From: Lottia gigantea
Lineage: Eukaryota > Mollusca > Gastropoda > Lottiidae
NCBI RefSeq assembly: GCF_000327385.1
Contig: NW_008710211.1
Coordinates: 1,064,441-1,128,440, forward strand
Direction: 5' to 3'
DNA length: 64,000 nucleotides
Shown: positions 62,005 through 64,000 of the stretch, one piece after another
Layout of the letters: the number at the start of each line of letters is the position of its first letter
Numbering within the stretch: the first letter of the stretch is position 1
The notes under the pieces: generated by a model
What the model was told of the DNA's origin: nothing
What the model saw: the letters and a program-made list of their open reading frames with translations, nothing else
The model's database searches: none
Position numbers and translations under genes: made by a program

Positions 62005-62545
62005 TGGTAGATGTAAACGTCCACTTCCAGCAGATGCTGATATCACAGAATAGGTAGTTGTTGGTAGATGACAAGTTAACGTTCGTTTCCAGCAGATGCT
62101 GATATCACAGAATAGGTAGTTGTTGGTAGATGACGAGTTAACGTTCGTTTCCAGCAGATGCTGATATCACAGACTAGGTAGTTGTTGGTAGGTGACAAGT
62201 TAATGTCTGCTTCCAGCTAGCTGATATCACAGACTAGGTAGTTGTTGGTAGATGACAAGTAAACGTCCGCTTCCAGCAGATGCTGATATCACAGAATAGG
62301 TAGTTGTTGGTAGATGACAAGTTAACGTTCGCTTCCAGCGGATGCTGATATCACAGACTAGGTAGTTGTTGGTAGATGACAAGTTAACGTCCGCTCCCAG
62401 CAGATGCTGATATCACAAACTAGGTAGTTGTCGGTAGATGACAAGTTAACGTTCGCTTCCAGCTAACTGATATCACAAACTAGGTAGTTGTTGGTAGATG
62501 ACAAGTTAACGCTCGCTTCCAGCAGATGCTGATATCGCAGACCAT
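62005..62545. repeat. 62-bp minisatellite, about nine copies
   Basis: Unit CAGCAGATGCTGATATCACA, GACTAGGTAGTTGTTGGTAG, ATGACAAGTTAACGTTCGCT, TC. Two units lack the CAGATG of the CAGCAGATGCTGA block. Confidence 0.95.
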
Positions 62546-63230
62546 TAGGTCTTTCAGTTATATACCTAGTCGACCTAATAAATCATATGCTCTTTTTTTT
62601 ATTACCTTGCAAAAAAATTATTTCTGTTAGATTAATGAAATGCCAAAGAAAACATCTGGTCAATTTATGTTTAAATCATCAAGTTAAATTGAAAAATCCT
62701 GAAAAAAAAGGCTGTAGAGCATCTGTGTATAGAATTTGTAGTTCTGTCAATAAGAGAGATGAAGAAAAAGCTCTTCTGGAGAGATCCACCAAACCATGAT
62801 TCTAGAAAGATTGCAAGATTCAAGTTACTTTTGTTTGAAAACATACCAAAAAAAAGAAAATTCTAAAATTTTATATTGTTTAAATCACCTGCCATTTTGT
62901 ATCCATGTTATTCAAGTCTTTCCACATTGTTTCATTATTTTAAATTATATTTTGTGTCCCAAGATTGTAGCTGTGAATATGCCTTGATAGAAAAGTAAAC
63001 CTGAAGTAAAAGTAGGTTTCTAGAAGAAATTGAAAGTAGAGCAATAGGAAAAGGCATAGTGACTTGGTCTGACCTGACCTAGTATTAGGAGTATTTAGTT
63101 GATCAATATGAATTATGAATTAATATGACACTGTCTCAGTTACACCGGAAATAACCAGAGAGTCAGTCCTCTGATAAATCAACAACTTATTTCCTCTCTT
63201 TCATAACTTTCAATGACTCGGCTCATTGTA

Positions 63231-63530
63231 TCTTGAAGTGGTCTGCCAGTTACGTAACTTTTTAAAAAATTGAAAAGTTAGAAAAGAAATGTAAACAGAA
63301 AGAACGAGAACACTCAATTCAACATATCACAGAATTTAAGAATGTGACAGGCAAGTTGCCTCTTGAAGTGGTCTGCTAGTTATGTAACTTTTTAAAAAAT
63401 TGAAAAGTTAGAAAAGAAATGTAAACAGAAAGAAAGAGAACACTCAATTGCGAAAGGAACTGAATTGCAGAATGAGAGAGACGAGTTGTGTCTTTTAGTG
63501 GTCTGCTAGTTACGTAAAATTTTTAAAAGA
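63231..63530. repeat. 130-bp tandem repeat, 2.3 copies
   Basis: Exact 130-bp spacing of TCTTGAAGTGGTCTGC; the stretch AACTTTTTAAAAAATTGAAA is identical in the first two copies. Confidence 0.93.
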
Positions 63531-64000
63531 AAAATATAATAATATAAGAAAAAATACAGAAACTTAAACACTCAAAACACTCAAAATTTATGGACATTTT
63601 GTCTGAGAAAGTGACATAAGTCTCTTCTTTCGGGCTTACCAACTGTCTTTGAGATCTTTAAGACATGTACTCGCTTTTTGAAGCTTATTTGAATGATCTG
63701 ATGCTATTTAAGTCAGTTCCTCAAACCTGCTTCACTGACAGCAGTAAACCATGTTGGAAACTCTCAAAATACTGTCTTAAACTATGTGTACTTCTTGGCT
63801 AGGGAGCAAACAGGTCACTTTAAGATTCAGTGGAATTCCCCAAAAAAGGGAATTAATCGCTTGATTGCGTCAAATTTATATGTTATTGCAATAATGAATC
63901 ACCATTCATGTATGACAATTGTTATCTGAAGTATTACTGATCCTAATTGGTGGTCAAATTGAAATTTCCATGTCAGACCATCTTTCCTGAATACTAAATG

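Larger units (their letters stand above)
61579..64000. other. Intron-like region to the window end
   Basis: Holds the 62-bp and 130-bp arrays. Frames at 62587-62987 are Lys-rich but lack splice sites of quality or known motifs. Confidence 0.5.

Noticed and set aside
62587-62987. Lys-rich frames near the window end
   Set aside because: AT-rich composition explains the Lys; no splice sites in a fitting phase or recognised domain.
1-64000. CRISPR array, bacterial operons or a biosynthetic cluster
   Set aside because: Tandem arrays here have no unique spacers, and the DNA has exons and introns typical of an animal genome.
1-64000. LTR retroelements, Polintons or other virus-like copies
   Set aside because: No long terminal repeats, capsid, integrase or envelope-like frames were recognised.

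Overview
The window looks like intron-rich, AT-rich animal DNA, most likely from a mollusc or another lophotrochozoan. It has no compact genes. Small exons with consensus splice sites lie in introns of several kilobases, and the rest is packed with minisatellites, a tRNA-derived SINE family and short inverted-repeat DNA transposons. The species itself cannot be read from the sequence.

The gene that can be supported is on the + strand and looks like the 5' part of a tensin-type gene. Two small exons, 27645-27756 (112 bp) and 30506-30543 (38 bp), join in phase to give an almost complete C1 zinc-finger domain. Its ligand spacing is H-x12-C-x2-C-x10-C-x2-C-x4-H-x2-C, and the x10 gap is the short one I recall in tensins rather than the x13 of protein kinase C. 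The second exon ends in phase 0. Further downstream are three separate ATG-started reading frames, at 45134-45310, 51945-52097 and 53799-54434. Each has an in-frame stop upstream and runs into a GT donor, also in phase 0. I read them as alternative first exons, or for the last one possibly a cassette exon, that can splice to the same downstream exon as the C1 domain. They would give tensin isoforms with different N-termini and no C1 domain. The phosphatase-like, SH2 and PTB domains expected of a tensin are not seen and should lie beyond 64 kb. The start exon of the C1 isoform was not found; it may lie in the first 27.6 kb or before the window.

Layout: 1-27.6 kb holds dispersed repeats only (SINEs near 10.1-11.0, 19.2-19.9 and 26.5-26.9 kb, MITEs, small arrays). 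27.6-30.5 kb holds the C1 exons. 30.5-45 kb is intron with a 50-bp array, a 21-bp array, a terminal-inverted-repeat element at 36.75-37.14 kb and a tandemly duplicated SINE. 45-54.4 kb holds the alternative first exons, with a 48-bp array, a SINE with clear target-site duplication and a foldback element carrying a hammerhead-ribozyme-like core between them. 54.4-64 kb is intron with the 3' end of an L2/CR1-type LINE and four large arrays (about 147, 64, 62 and 130 bp units). One of these abuts a 50-N assembly gap.

The observations most worth following are the tandem alternative first exons (one with an internally repeated Tyr/Arg/Ser-rich coding array), the family of hammerhead-like CTGANGA...GAAAC elements, and the minisatellite families that share one core sequence at distant places in the window.
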